64,000 bases of DNA from the NCBI GenBank assembly GCA_035555435.1, contig DATMGN010000031.1, positions 1 through 64,000 of the forward strand, read 5' to 3'. Position 1 is the first letter of the stretch. The number at the start of each line of letters is the position of its first letter. The DNA is from 73-13 sp035555435 (lineage in GTDB: Bacteria > Actinomycetota > Actinomycetes > Actinomycetales > Microbacteriaceae). The notes below the pieces were generated by a model. The model did not search any database and had not been told where the DNA came from. It worked only from the letters and a program-made list of their open reading frames with translations. The position numbers and the translations under genes are program-made. Below, piece by piece: positions 51,818 through 62,556 of the stretch.

Positions 51818-51931
51818 ATGACCCCCGAAACCCTGATCCTCGGCGTCTTCTGGCTCATCACCATCGTCGGTGCGATCGGTCTCGCGGCGGCCTTCGTCTC
51901 GACGGTCCGTGCGGGCGGGGACAAGCTCTAG
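51818..51931 (+). CDS. 37-residue single-helix membrane protein
   Basis: MTPETLILGVFWLITIVGAI and GLAAAFVSTVRAGGDKL form one strong membrane helix with a short basic tail. Codon third positions are GC-rich. The stop overlaps that of the convergent DUF222 gene. It is below usual gene-calling size and resembles small orphan membrane peptides; function unknown. Confidence 0.45.
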   Translation: MTPETLILGVFWLITIVGAIGLAAAFVSTVRAGGDKL

Positions 51932-53289
51932 CGAATCAGCGTCGGCGCGGCTGCGGGCGCGAGGGCGCCGGCTGGCCTCGTCCGATACTCGCGGCCCGTC
52001 GGAGAACGCCATTCGATCGTCCCGTCCGGCAGCTGTCGGATCGACCACCGCGTCTGATGCTTGAGCGTGTGGTGCCCGCGGCACAGGTGCGCGAGGTTGT
52101 CGGGTCGGGTGCGACCCCCGTACTGCCAGTCGACCGTGTGGTCGACATCGCACCCTCTCGCGGCGCGCCCGCAGCCAGGGGCGCGACAGGTGCCGTCGCG
52201 AAGGCGAAGCCATAGTCGCAATTCGGTGCTGAGCCGGTAGCGCTCTCGCCCGAGATCGAGTGCGACGCCGGTATGCGGGTCGGTCAGCATGCGGTACAGA
52301 CCCGGCGCATTCGCCGTGAGCTCCCGCGCCGTGACCGGGTCGATCGGGACGACGCCGTCGAGCATCGCGGGCTCGGTGACCGAACCGGGCTCCAGGAGCG
52401 CCTGCACGGGCACCGTCACGACGACGGTCGGGCGGATGCCGCTGAACCGACCGAGGTCCCGCGCCCGCGCGAAGCGGCGCTCGTACTCCGCCGTGGCAGC
52501 GTCGAGCTCGCCCGGGGCGAGGCTGTCGGCGGCGATGAGGGCGACGAGCAGGTCCGCCCGTCGCTGCGAGCGCGTGCGGCCGTCGACGACGCCGTCCTCC
52601 TCGTCGAGCTCCGCCGATCGGCGCGCGAGCGCCGTCAGGTGATGGTCGATCGCGTGCGCCTCGACCGAGGGCAGGTACGCGGTCAGCCACGACATCCCGT
52701 CGTCGACGTCCTCGACGCCGACGCGCCGCTCGGCTCGAGCGGACGCGTGCCGCTCGGCCGCCGGCATCGGGGCGAGCCGGTCGCGCAGTGCGCTCAGCCG
52801 GGAGCGCAGCCGCGACGGCGCCACATCGCGGGCGATGCGCAGCGCCGCGACGTCGAACTCAGCGCGCCGGTCCGCCTCGACCGAGACCGCCTGCGCCGCG
52901 ATCACCGCGGCGGCGCGGTAGGTCAACCGGCCGTCGTCCGCGGCGCCGAGCGTCTCGGGCAGGTCGCGGACGAGGAGCTCGGCCTCGCTGAGGAGATTCG
53001 CCGCCGCGTACTCGGAGAGCCGCAGCGACATCCCGACCTCCATCCGCAGCGAGCGGTGCGCGAACTCGACCGCCTTGCCTGACGGCCGGCCCGCCGGCGC
53101 GTCGTCCGATGCCGCGGCGCCGTGCACCCTGAGCCCGACCGCCTGCACCTGCATGAGCACGCGGGCCCGACGCGCCTGGAGGCGATCGATCTCGGCCTGG
53201 ACGTCGACGAGCTCGTCGAGCGCCAGCGTGTACGCCGCAAGGTCGGCGCGATGCGCCTGCTCGGGAGCCGTCAGCGGCGAGGTGTCCAT
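51928..53289 (-). CDS. DUF222 / HNH endonuclease domain protein
   Basis: A 453-residue protein: an N-terminal DUF222 helical domain (about 20-320) and a C-terminal HNH nuclease with CRAPGCGRAARGCDVDHTVDW and HLCRGHH. This 13E12-repeat-like family is abundant in actinobacterial genomes, sometimes many copies per genome; its role is unclear. Start chosen at ATG 53289; the frame upstream reads as non-coding. Confidence 0.88.
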   Translation of the reverse strand: MDTSPLTAPEQAHRADLAAYTLALDELVDVQAEIDRLQARRARVLMQVQAVGLRVHGAAASDDAPAGRPSGKAVEFAHRSLRMEVGMSLRLSEYAAANLLSEAELLVRDLPETLGAADDGRLTYRAAAVIAAQAVSVEADRRAEFDVAALRIARDVAPSRLRSRLSALRDRLAPMPAAERHASARAERRVGVEDVDDGMSWLTAYLPSVEAHAIDHHLTALARRSAELDEEDGVVDGRTRSQRRADLLVALIAADSLAPGELDAATAEYERRFARARDLGRFSGIRPTVVVTVPVQALLEPGSVTEPAMLDGVVPIDPVTARELTANAPGLYRMLTDPHTGVALDLGRERYRLSTELRLWLRLRDGTCRAPGCGRAARGCDVDHTVDWQYGGRTRPDNLAHLCRGHHTLKHQTRWSIRQLPDGTIEWRSPTGREYRTRPAGALAPAAAPTLIR

Positions 53290-53384
53290 GACTCCATCGA
53301 ACTCGGTACCCCCGACATTCGGACTCGCAAACCAGACCTGATCAGCAGGAGTCTCAACGGGAGGTCGAGGTAGATTCCGACGGT

Positions 53385-53403
53385 GATACCCTACCGGGGT
53401 ATC
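53385..53403. promoter_or_regulatory. CsoR-type copper operator
   Basis: GATACCC (53385-53391), spacer TACCG, GGGTATC (53397-53403). This G/C-tract inverted repeat is typical of CsoR sites and lies 2 bp before the first possible ATG of the copper ATPase. A CsoR-like gene ends the same operon. Confidence 0.7.
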
Positions 53404-53420
53404 GCATGAAGGGTTCCGGC

Positions 53421-55833
<2,413 letters not shown>

Positions 55834-55844
<11 letters not shown>

Positions 55845-56166
55845 GCACGCCCACGAGCACGAGCACGACAGCGCCGAGGGACACCACCACGGCTACATCT
55901 CCGACAAGGCGCGGTACCTGCGCCGCCTCGGCCGCATCGAGGGCCAGGTGCGCGGCATCTCGCGGATGGTCGACGAGGAGCAGTACTGCATCGACATCCT
56001 CACCCAGATCTCGGCCCTGTCGAGCGCGCTCGAGGGCGTCGCGATCGGCCTGCTCGACGATCACCTCAAGCACTGCGTGCGCGAGGCGGTCGAGGCGGGC
56101 GGCGCCGGGCTCGACGCGAAGCTCGCCGAGGCCTCGAACGCGATCGCCCGGCTCGTCAAGTCGTGA
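55834..56166 (+). CDS. csoR: CsoR-family metal-sensing repressor
   Basis: A 110-residue all-helical repressor with Cu(I) ligands C52, H77 and C81 (YCIDIL, DDHLKHC) in the CsoR pattern, plus a His-rich N-terminal tail (HAHEHEHD...EGHHHG). It overlaps the ATPase gene and probably binds 53385-53403 to shut the operon off when copper is low. Confidence 0.9.
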
Positions 56167-56197
56167 CGAGCCGGGCGACCGGGAAGCGTGAAGACGC

Positions 56198-56401
56198 TCA
56201 GATCTTGCTGATGTTCGCCGCCTGCGGGCCCTTCTGACCCTGCGTGACCTCGAACTCGACCTTCTCGCCCTCCTCGAGGCTGCGGTAGCCGCTGCCCGAG
56301 ATGGCGCTGAAGTGCGCGAAGACGTCGGCGGTGCCGTCGTCCGGAGCGATGAAGCCGAAGCCCTTTTCGGCGTTGAACCACTTAACGGTTCCAGTTGCCA
56401 T
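56198..56401 (-). CDS. cspA: Cold shock protein
   Basis: A 67-residue single-stranded nucleic-acid-binding protein with RNP1 KGFGFI and RNP2 DVFAHF. It starts MATGTVKWFNAEKGFG. Acts as an RNA chaperone. An AAGGAAA site precedes the ATG. Confidence 0.96.
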   Translation of the reverse strand: MATGTVKWFNAEKGFGFIAPDDGTADVFAHFSAISGSGYRSLEEGEKVEFEVTQGQKGPQAANISKI

Positions 56402-56466
56402 GATGCGTTTCCTTACGTGTCATGTGGTGAATCGACACGTACAAGCACAGCGCCGAGAACGCCAGT

Positions 56467-56574
56467 CTAGGGGTTGTCGGCGAATTTTTGGGCGGGGATC
56501 TCGCAGATTCCCGTCTCGACGTCACAGACCGGAGCCGTATCGGCGTCGATCATGCGGATCTGCTGGATCTCCAT
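56467..56574 (-). CDS. Possible 35-residue cysteine-containing small protein
   Basis: MEIQQIRMIDADTAPVCDVE then TGICEIPAQKFADNP. It has two cysteines six residues apart (CDVETGIC), a mostly G/C third position, and lies between gdhA and cspA. No strong ribosome site is seen. It might be a small regulatory or redox peptide, or a chance frame; I do not recognise a characterised family. Confidence 0.35.
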   Translation of the reverse strand: MEIQQIRMIDADTAPVCDVETGICEIPAQKFADNP

Positions 56575-56612
56575 GACGTCAGTCAACCGCGTTCTGCCGG
56601 GATTGCTTCCCG

Positions 56613-57971
56613 CTAGATGTGCCCGAGCGCGAGCATCGCGTCGGCGACCTGGATGAAGCCGGCGATGTTGGCGCCGACGACGTAGTCGCCGGGGGCGCCG
56701 TACTCGTCCGCGGTCTCGAGGCAGCGGTCGTGGATCGAGCGCATGATCTTCGCGAGGCGCGCCTCGGTGTGCTCGAAGGTCCACGAGTCGCGCGACGCGT
56801 TCTGCTGCATCTCCAGCGCGCTCGTCGCGACGCCGCCCGCGTTCGCCGCCTTGCCGGGGACGAAGCTGACGCCCGCCTCGCGCAGGAGGCGCGTCGCCTC
56901 GGGCGTCGTCGGCATGTTCGCGCCTTCGGCGACGATCCGGCAGCCGCCCGCGATGAGCGCCTTCGCGCCGTCGGCGTCGAGCTCGTTCTGCGTCGCGCAC
57001 GGCAGCGCGATCTCGCACGCGACGTCCCAGATGGAGCCGCCGGGGACGTACTCGGCGCTGGACCGGCGCGCGGCGTAGTCGCTGACGCGCCCGCGATGGC
57101 CGTTCTTGATCTCCTTGAGCAGCTCGAGGTCGATGCCCGCCTCGTCGACGACGTAGCCGTCGGAGTCGGAGCAGGCGACGACCGTGCCGCCGAGCTGGTG
57201 CACCTTCTCGATCGCGTAGATCGCGACGTTGCCCGAGCCGGAGACGACGACGCGCTTGCCCTCGAAGGAGTCGCCGTGGTCGGTCAGCATCTCGTCCACG
57301 AAGAAGACGAGCCCGTAGCCGGTCGCCTCCGTGCGCACCTGCGAGCCGCCCCAGGTCAGGCCTTTGCCGGTCAGCGTGCCCGACTCGTACCGGTTCGTGA
57401 TGCGCTTGTACTGGCCGAAGAGGTAGCCGATCTCGCGACCGCCGACGCCGATGTCGCCCGCGGGGACGTCGGTGTACTCGCCGATGTGGCGATAGAGCTC
57501 CGTCATGAAGGACTGGCAGAAGCGCATGATTTCGGCGTTCGACTTGCCCTTCGGGTCGAAGTCGCTGCCGCCCTTGCCGCCGCCGATCGGCATGCCCGTG
57601 AGCGAGTTCTTGAAGATCTGCTCGAAGCCCAGGAACTTCACGATGCCGAGATAGACGCTCGGGTGGAAGCGCAGCCCGCCCTTGTACGGGCCGAGGGCCG
57701 AGTTGAACTCGACGCGGAAGCCGCGGTTGAGCTGCACGCGACCGGAGTCGTCGGTCCACGGCACGCGGAAGATGATCTGACGCTCGGGCTCGCAGAGGCG
57801 GCGGATGATCTCTTCGTCCGCGTACTCGGGGTGCTTCGCCATGACGGGACCGAGGCTCTCGATGACCTCGCGGACGGCCTGGTGGAACTCGACCTCGCCC
57901 GGGTTTCGGCGGACGACCTCGTCGAAGACCGAGACCAGGCTCTCATCCAGTACTGGCACGAGGATCTCCAT
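56613..57971 (-). CDS. gdhA: NADP-type glutamate dehydrogenase
   Basis: A 452-residue hexameric-type glutamate dehydrogenase making glutamate from 2-oxoglutarate and ammonium. PIGGGKGGSDFDPKGKS holds the catalytic Lys region, and VVSGSGNVAIYAIEK is the nucleotide-binding turn. Start at ATG 57971 (MEILVPVLDESL). Confidence 0.94.
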   Translation of the reverse strand: MEILVPVLDESLVSVFDEVVRRNPGEVEFHQAVREVIESLGPVMAKHPEYADEEIIRRLCEPERQIIFRVPWTDDSGRVQLNRGFRVEFNSALGPYKGGLRFHPSVYLGIVKFLGFEQIFKNSLTGMPIGGGKGGSDFDPKGKSNAEIMRFCQSFMTELYRHIGEYTDVPAGDIGVGGREIGYLFGQYKRITNRYESGTLTGKGLTWGGSQVRTEATGYGLVFFVDEMLTDHGDSFEGKRVVVSGSGNVAIYAIEKVHQLGGTVVACSDSDGYVVDEAGIDLELLKEIKNGHRGRVSDYAARRSSAEYVPGGSIWDVACEIALPCATQNELDADGAKALIAGGCRIVAEGANMPTTPEATRLLREAGVSFVPGKAANAGGVATSALEMQQNASRDSWTFEHTEARLAKIMRSIHDRCLETADEYGAPGDYVVGANIAGFIQVADAMLALGHI

Positions 57972-58030
57972 TCGGTGGTGCGTTCCCGCAGGCGGCGGAT
58001 GGGCCGCCGCGCGGCACACAATCTTCGACG

Positions 58031-58693
58031 CTATCGCGACAATGCCGGACTCGACGATTCGAGCGCGACCAGGCAGAGGTCGGGTTCGACGAACGGGCGA
58101 AGCCGCGCACGGGTATCAGTGGGCTCGAGCATTCTATCGATGAGTCCGCGGTGCACGCCGCACACGACCTCGGGGTGCGCTCGGGCGGCCGCCCGGAAGG
58201 GGCAGGCGCGCAGCCGGATCGACGGGCCGCCGGTCGCCGGATCGAGCTCGGGGTCGGGGTCGGGGTCGAAGCCGATCCGCTCGAGCGTGCCGAGGAGCAC
58301 GGGGACGGGATCCACGGCGCCGATCGCACCGAGCTCGTCAGCCCACTGCGCGCCCGCGCGCCGCGCGAGCGCACTCGCGTCGTCCCGGTGGGCGAGCGCG
58401 TCGGCGAGCACCCGGATGAGCTGCTCGCGCGAGTGCTCGTCGCGCGCGGGTCCCGCGATCGCGAACAGGATGCGGGGTCGCCCCCGGCGGCGCTCGGCGG
58501 CGACCTCGCGCACGGCGAGCCCCGCCGCGACGAGCTGGTCGAGGTGGAAGCGCGCGGTCGTCACGTGGAGACCGAGCGATGCGGCGACCTCGGCGGCGTC
58601 GAGCGGGCGGGTGGCTGCCTCGAGGACGCCGAGGACCTGTCGGCGAGCGGGCGAGCCGAGCGACGCGTGGTAGCGCTCGCTGCCGGGCGTCAT
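58031..58693 (-). CDS. SufR-like winged-helix regulator with possible Fe-S site
   Basis: A 220-residue regulator: N-terminal winged helix (ASLGLHVTTARFHLDQLVAAGLA) and a C-terminal domain with CPFRAAARAHPEVVC (C164, C178) and C207, resembling the Fe-S ligand pattern of SufR. It overlaps the truncated haemoglobin gene by ATGA, suggesting a sensor for NO, O2 or iron-sulphur status that controls its own operon. Ligand inferred. Confidence 0.75.
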   Translation of the reverse strand: MTPGSERYHASLGSPARRQVLGVLEAATRPLDAAEVAASLGLHVTTARFHLDQLVAAGLAVREVAAERRRGRPRILFAIAGPARDEHSREQLIRVLADALAHRDDASALARRAGAQWADELGAIGAVDPVPVLLGTLERIGFDPDPDPELDPATGGPSIRLRACPFRAAARAHPEVVCGVHRGLIDRMLEPTDTRARLRPFVEPDLCLVALESSSPALSR

Positions 58694-59067
58694 CGGTGCG
58701 CTCCCGTCAGCCGCCGCAGCATGGCCCCCGCGATCCGCTCGGCCTGGACCTTGGCGTGCTCGGCGAGGGGGCCGGCGAAGCGCGCATCGACCGTGCCCGC
58801 CCACAGCTCGGTCCAGCGGGCGAAGTGGGCCTCACCGAGCGGACTGCGCTGATGCAGTGCGAGGTGCACCTGCAGGGCGTTTCGCCGGTAGCTCCCGGTG
58901 CGAAACAGCACCGTCTCCCAGAAGTCGCACATGATCGGCAGGTGGCGCTCCAGGTCGAGCTTCGCGACGTCGACGAAGATCGGGCCGAGCAGCGGGTCGG
59001 CGAACGCGGTGCGGTAGAACGCGATGACGACCTCCTCGACGTCGTCGCGACTCGCGAAGTCGGCCAT
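58690..59067 (-). CDS. Truncated haemoglobin (probable group III)
   Basis: A 125-residue 2-over-2 globin: VVIAFYRTAFADPLLGPIFVDV, HLPIMCDFWETVLF and a proximal His in NALQVHLALHQ. Group III globins are thought to handle NO or O2 chemistry. It lies 5 bp after the flavin reductase gene and overlaps the SufR-like regulator gene, so one operon of reductase, globin and sensor is likely. Confidence 0.85.
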   Translation of the reverse strand: MADFASRDDVEEVVIAFYRTAFADPLLGPIFVDVAKLDLERHLPIMCDFWETVLFRTGSYRRNALQVHLALHQRSPLGEAHFARWTELWAGTVDARFAGPLAEHAKVQAERIAGAMLRRLTGAHR

Positions 59068-59072
59068 GATGC

Positions 59073-59702
59073 TCAGTCCGCGCCGCGCCCGGCGAGGTCG
59101 CTGCTCGGCCGGTGGCCATGCTCCGCGCCGAGTCCGAAGTAGTGACGGAACGCGTAGATCGTGGGACGCCAGGCCCGGGGGTCGACGACCTCGGTGCCGT
59201 CGAGCACGATCTCCGGCGCCGCGTGGACGCGCACGACCTCCGCCTCGACGATCGAGTAGTCCTCGAGCCCGGGCGTGATCCGCCGCACGACGGCCTCGAG
59301 CTGGAGCGCGCACTCGGCGACGCGGGGCGGGGCGACGACCTCGGAGGCCTGGGGGGTGAGCCCCGCGGCGGCGAACTTGTCGGCGACGTGCCGGTAGCGC
59401 GGGGTCTTCCCGGCCGGCACGGGGTCGCGACCTGTCGTATCGCCGATCGCCTCGATCGCGCGCCAGAGCTCGGGCTGCGGGAAGTTGACGGTCAGCTCGG
59501 GCCGCGCGACGACGTTCTCGATCGTGCGACCGCCGTCCTCGAGCCCGATGACGAGCATCGAGCCGAGCGCCCAGTAGGAGGACGCGGGCGCGAGGTTGTC
59601 GGTGCCGTCGGAGCCCCGCGAGCCGAGCAGCATCGCGGGCGTGCCGACGTACAGGGTGCTCGGGTGGATCGTCAGGTGGCTCGGGCGGCTGGCTGCGGTC
59701 AT
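59073..59702 (-). CDS. Flavin reductase-like flavoprotein
   Basis: A 209-residue split-barrel FMN-binding protein (flavin reductase/FlaRed family) with GTPAMLLGSRGSDGTDNLAPASSYW-like N-terminal barrel and a C-terminal HYFGLG. It could reduce flavin or detoxify an electrophile. First in the operon with the globin and the SufR-like regulator, and its promoter contains a 12-bp inverted repeat. Confidence 0.8.
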   Translation of the reverse strand: MTAASRPSHLTIHPSTLYVGTPAMLLGSRGSDGTDNLAPASSYWALGSMLVIGLEDGGRTIENVVARPELTVNFPQPELWRAIEAIGDTTGRDPVPAGKTPRYRHVADKFAAAGLTPQASEVVAPPRVAECALQLEAVVRRITPGLEDYSIVEAEVVRVHAAPEIVLDGTEVVDPRAWRPTIYAFRHYFGLGAEHGHRPSSDLAGRGAD

Positions 59703-59726
59703 CGGGCGAATGCCTCCAATAAAGCG

Positions 59727-59757
59727 GAGTAGGCTCCTGTCAAATAGGAGCCTACTC
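59727..59757. promoter_or_regulatory. 12-bp perfect inverted repeat in a divergent promoter
   Basis: GAGTAGGCTCCT (59727-59738) and AGGAGCCTACTC (59746-59757) flank a 7-nt spacer GTCAAAT. It lies between the flavin reductase and DUF488 genes, which diverge, so it is better read as an operator than a terminator. The SufR-like protein is a candidate binder. Confidence 0.55.
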
Positions 59758-59773
59758 ATTCGGGGAGGCGGCC

Positions 59774-60136
59774 ATGACCGGGCTGCGGGTGCGCATCAAA
59801 CGCGTGTACGACGCGCCCGATCCCGCCGACGGCTATCGGATCCTCGTCGACCGGCTCTGGCCGCGCGGGGTCAGCCGCGAGCGCGCCGAGCTCGATGAAT
59901 GGCGCCGCGACCTCGCGCCGAGCCCCGCGCTGCGCAGCTGGTTCGGGCACGACCCGGCAAGGTTCGCGGAGTTCCGCGAGCGCTACCGGGCCGAGCTCGC
60001 CGCCAACCCGGCGCTCGAGCCGCTGCGCGAAGAGATCCGCGGCCGCCGCGCGACGACGCTCCTCTACGCCGCGCGGGATGCGCGCCACAATCATGCGCTC
60101 GTCCTGCGCGAGCTGCTCGACGAGGCACCCGCGTGA
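59774..60136 (+). CDS. DUF488 family protein (YeaO-like)
   Basis: A 120-residue protein with IKRVYDAPDPADGYRILVDRLWPRGVSRE and LLYAARDARHNHALVL, diagnostic of DUF488. Function unknown. It overlaps the zinc-ribbon gene by GTGA and is divergent from the flavin reductase operon across a palindrome. Confidence 0.85.
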   Translation: MTGLRVRIKRVYDAPDPADGYRILVDRLWPRGVSRERAELDEWRRDLAPSPALRSWFGHDPARFAEFRERYRAELAANPALEPLREEIRGRRATTLLYAARDARHNHALVLRELLDEAPA

Positions 60137-60270
60137 GCGACGTCGGCGGCGAAACCGTGTGCTGGCTCGACCGGGTCTGCGCCGAGTGCGGCGCGCTCAC
60201 CGACTCGACCGCGGAGGCCTGCTGGCGCTGCGGGAAGCACATCGAACGAGAGGACGACGATGACGGGTAG
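60133..60270 (+). CDS. 45-residue zinc-ribbon protein
   Basis: Starts GTG in GTGA overlap with the DUF488 stop. Two CxxC knuckles, VCAECGAL and ACWRCGKH, would bind one zinc; the tail is acidic (EREDDDDG). It overlaps the next gene by 11 bp. Too short for common gene callers but the coupling on both sides supports it. Function unknown. Confidence 0.7.
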   Translation: MSDVGGETVCWLDRVCAECGALTDSTAEACWRCGKHIEREDDDDG

Positions 60271-61327
60271 TCGTGTGCGGGAGCTCTTCGGCGTCGAGTC
60301 GCCGATCGTGCTCGGTCCTTTCGGCGGGCTCTCCTCGCCCGAGCTGACGGCGGAGGTGAGTGAGCTCGGCGGGCTCGGCAGCTACGGTCTCTACGGATAT
60401 GCCCCGCCGCGCATACACGAGGCGGCCGAAGCTGTCCGCGCGCGCACGACGCGCCCCTTCGCCCTCAACCTCTGGCTCCCGACGGGCGACGAGATCGAGC
60501 CGCTCGACGCCGAGTTCGACGACGACTTCCTGGCCTCGATGGCCGCGGTCGCACCGCTCTACGAGGAGCTCACGATGAGTGTCCCGCCGCTGCCGGCGAG
60601 TTTCCTCCCGGACTTCGCCGCGCAGCTCGACGCCGTGATCGAGGCGCGGCCCGCGGTCCTCAGCCTCGTCTACGGGGTGCCGTCGCCGGAGCTCATCGCC
60701 CGGACGCACGAGGCGGGCATCCGCGTCGTCGGCACCGCGACGACCGTCGAGGAGGCCGTCGCGCTCGAGGCTGGCGGCGTCGACGCGATCGTCGCGACCG
60801 GCTTCGAGGCGGCCGGCCACCGCGTCTCCTTCCTCAAGCCTGCGGAGGCCTCGCTCGTCGGCACCATCGCGCTCGTGCCGCAGGTCGTCGACGCCGTCGC
60901 GGTTCCCGTTATCGCCGCGGGCGGCATCGCCGACCGGCGCGGGGTCGCCGCCGCGTTCGCGCTCGGCGCCGAGGGTGTGCAGGTCGGCACCGCGTTCCTG
61001 CGCACCGAGCGCTCCGCCGCGACGGCCGCGCACCGGGCCGCGATCGCTGCGACGCCGGCCCACGGCACCGTGCTCACGCGCGCCATGAGCGGGCGGCTGT
61101 CCCGCGGCGTGCCGAACCGCGCCGTGCGCCATATCGAGACGCAGAACGCGATCGCCCGCTTCCCGGCGCAGAACTGGCTCACGGGACAGTTCCGGACCGA
61201 GGCCGCGCGCCGGGACTTCGGCGAGCTGCTGTCGCTCTGGATGGGACAGGCCGGTCCGCTGGCGCGATCCCTCGACGCCGCCGAGGTCTATCGGGAGTTG
61301 CTCGCGGGCGTGCCGGGGCGCGACTGA
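60260..61327 (+). CDS. Nitronate monooxygenase / 2-nitropropane dioxygenase-like flavoprotein
   Basis: A 355-residue FMN TIM-barrel protein with IVLGPFGGLSSPELTAEVSE, the catalytic-type His in GFEAAGHR and AAGGIADRRGVAAAFALGAEGVQVGT. Such enzymes oxidise propionate 3-nitronate and similar toxins. In an overlapping gene string with DUF488 and the zinc ribbon. Confidence 0.88.
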   Translation: MTGSRVRELFGVESPIVLGPFGGLSSPELTAEVSELGGLGSYGLYGYAPPRIHEAAEAVRARTTRPFALNLWLPTGDEIEPLDAEFDDDFLASMAAVAPLYEELTMSVPPLPASFLPDFAAQLDAVIEARPAVLSLVYGVPSPELIARTHEAGIRVVGTATTVEEAVALEAGGVDAIVATGFEAAGHRVSFLKPAEASLVGTIALVPQVVDAVAVPVIAAGGIADRRGVAAAFALGAEGVQVGTAFLRTERSAATAAHRAAIAATPAHGTVLTRAMSGRLSRGVPNRAVRHIETQNAIARFPAQNWLTGQFRTEAARRDFGELLSLWMGQAGPLARSLDAAEVYRELLAGVPGRD

Positions 61328-61335
61328 GCCGGGTC

Positions 61336-61665
61336 TCAGTGGCCGGCGTCGCTGACCATCTTGAGCCCGATGACACAGCCGACGAGACCCATGATGAGCA
61401 GGATCTTGATGAGGCTCACCGGCTCGGCGCCGGTCACCATCGCGACGACGACCGTGAGCGCCGCGCCGATCCCGACCCAGATCGCATAGGCGGTGCCGGT
61501 CGGGATCTCGCGCATCGCGAACGCGAGACCGACCATGCTCGCGAGCAACGTGACGCCGAACACGACCGACGGCCACAGGCGGGTGAACCCCGCGGACAGT
61601 CCGAGCGCCGTCGCCCACACGGCCTCAAGGACACCGGACGCGATGAGAATGATCCACGCCAACAT
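61336..61665 (-). CDS. SMR-family transporter, Gdx/SugE-like
   Basis: A 109-residue four-helix protein with the essential membrane Glu (SGVLEAVWATALGLS) and the GFTRLWPSVV loop typical of guanidinium exporters of the SugE/Gdx branch rather than EmrE. ATG 61665 follows GGAGCGAGTC. No guanidine riboswitch is recognisable upstream. Confidence 0.85.
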   Translation of the reverse strand: MLAWIILIASGVLEAVWATALGLSAGFTRLWPSVVFGVTLLASMVGLAFAMREIPTGTAYAIWVGIGAALTVVVAMVTGAEPVSLIKILLIMGLVGCVIGLKMVSDAGH

Positions 61666-61804
61666 GACTCGCTCCACTGGCAAGTCTTGTCGCGCACCGG
61701 GTACTTGTCCGTCGTCCGGGAGCCATCGGTTCGAGGCTCACCGACAGTGTGGCCGAGCTACCTGGGCGGGTACTGGGCAGCCCGGCGCGGGTAGCATCGG
61801 GCCC

Positions 61805-62551
61805 GTGAGCGACCACGATGTCGTCCGGGTCGAGACCTCGGGCGCGATCCAGCGGATCATCCTCGACCGGCCCGCCAAGCGCAACGCGCTGACGAGCGGC
61901 ATGTACGAGACGCTCTCGCGAGCGATTCGCGGCGCCGACGCCGACCCCTCGATCGCCGCCGTCGTCATCTCGGGCGAGGGCATGGCGTTCTGCGCCGGCA
62001 ACGACCTCGTGGAGTTCCTGCAGGACCCGCCGACCGGCGAGGACTCCTCGGTCTTCCGCTTCCTGCGCACGCTGGTGGAGGTCGAGGTGCCACTCATCGC
62101 GGCGGTGCACGGCGACTGCGTCGGCATCGGGGCGACCATGCTGCTGCACTGCGACTTCGCCGTGGCGGACGAGAGCGCGGTGCTGTCGTTCCCCTTCGTC
62201 GCGCTCGGGGTCGTCCCGGAGGCGGCGAGCAGCCTCCTGCTCCCCCGCGTCGCCGGCACCCGGCTCGCGGCCGACCTGCTGCTCCTCGGCCAGCCGCTCT
62301 CCGCGCGCGGCGCGCTCGAGTCGGGTCTGCTGACGAACGTCGTGCCGGTCGGGCGCCACGTCGACGCGGCGCTCGCCCTCGCTCGCCGACTCGCGGCGCT
62401 CCCCCGCGAGGCCGTGCGCGCGACCCGGCGCCTGCTCCACGCGCCCGAGGAGCCGGTGCTCCAGCGGATGCGCCGGGAGGCCGCCGTCTTCGTCGAGCGG
62501 CTCGGCTCCCCCGAGTTCGCGGAGCTCGCCGAGCGGGCGCTCGGGCGCTGA
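61805..62551 (+). CDS. Enoyl-CoA hydratase/isomerase family protein
   Basis: A 248-residue crotonase-fold protein with oxyanion-hole segments SGEGMAFCAGNDL and HGDCVGIGATMLLHCD. One usual catalytic Glu position appears substituted, so it could be a hydratase, isomerase or thioesterase-like member. GTG start at 61805. Substrate unknown. Confidence 0.82.
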   Translation: MSDHDVVRVETSGAIQRIILDRPAKRNALTSGMYETLSRAIRGADADPSIAAVVISGEGMAFCAGNDLVEFLQDPPTGEDSSVFRFLRTLVEVEVPLIAAVHGDCVGIGATMLLHCDFAVADESAVLSFPFVALGVVPEAASSLLLPRVAGTRLAADLLLLGQPLSARGALESGLLTNVVPVGRHVDAALALARRLAALPREAVRATRRLLHAPEEPVLQRMRREAAVFVERLGSPEFAELAERALGR

Positions 62552-62556
62552 TCGCC

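Noticed and set aside
51928..53289. DUF222/HNH gene as part of a mobile element
   Set aside because: No inverted repeats, target duplication or recombinase nearby; the family is common as stand-alone genes.
61666..61760. Guanidine riboswitch before the SMR transporter
   Set aside because: An ACGA tetramer occurs but the flanking stems needed for a guanidine-II hairpin pair do not form, and no guanidine-I core is visible.
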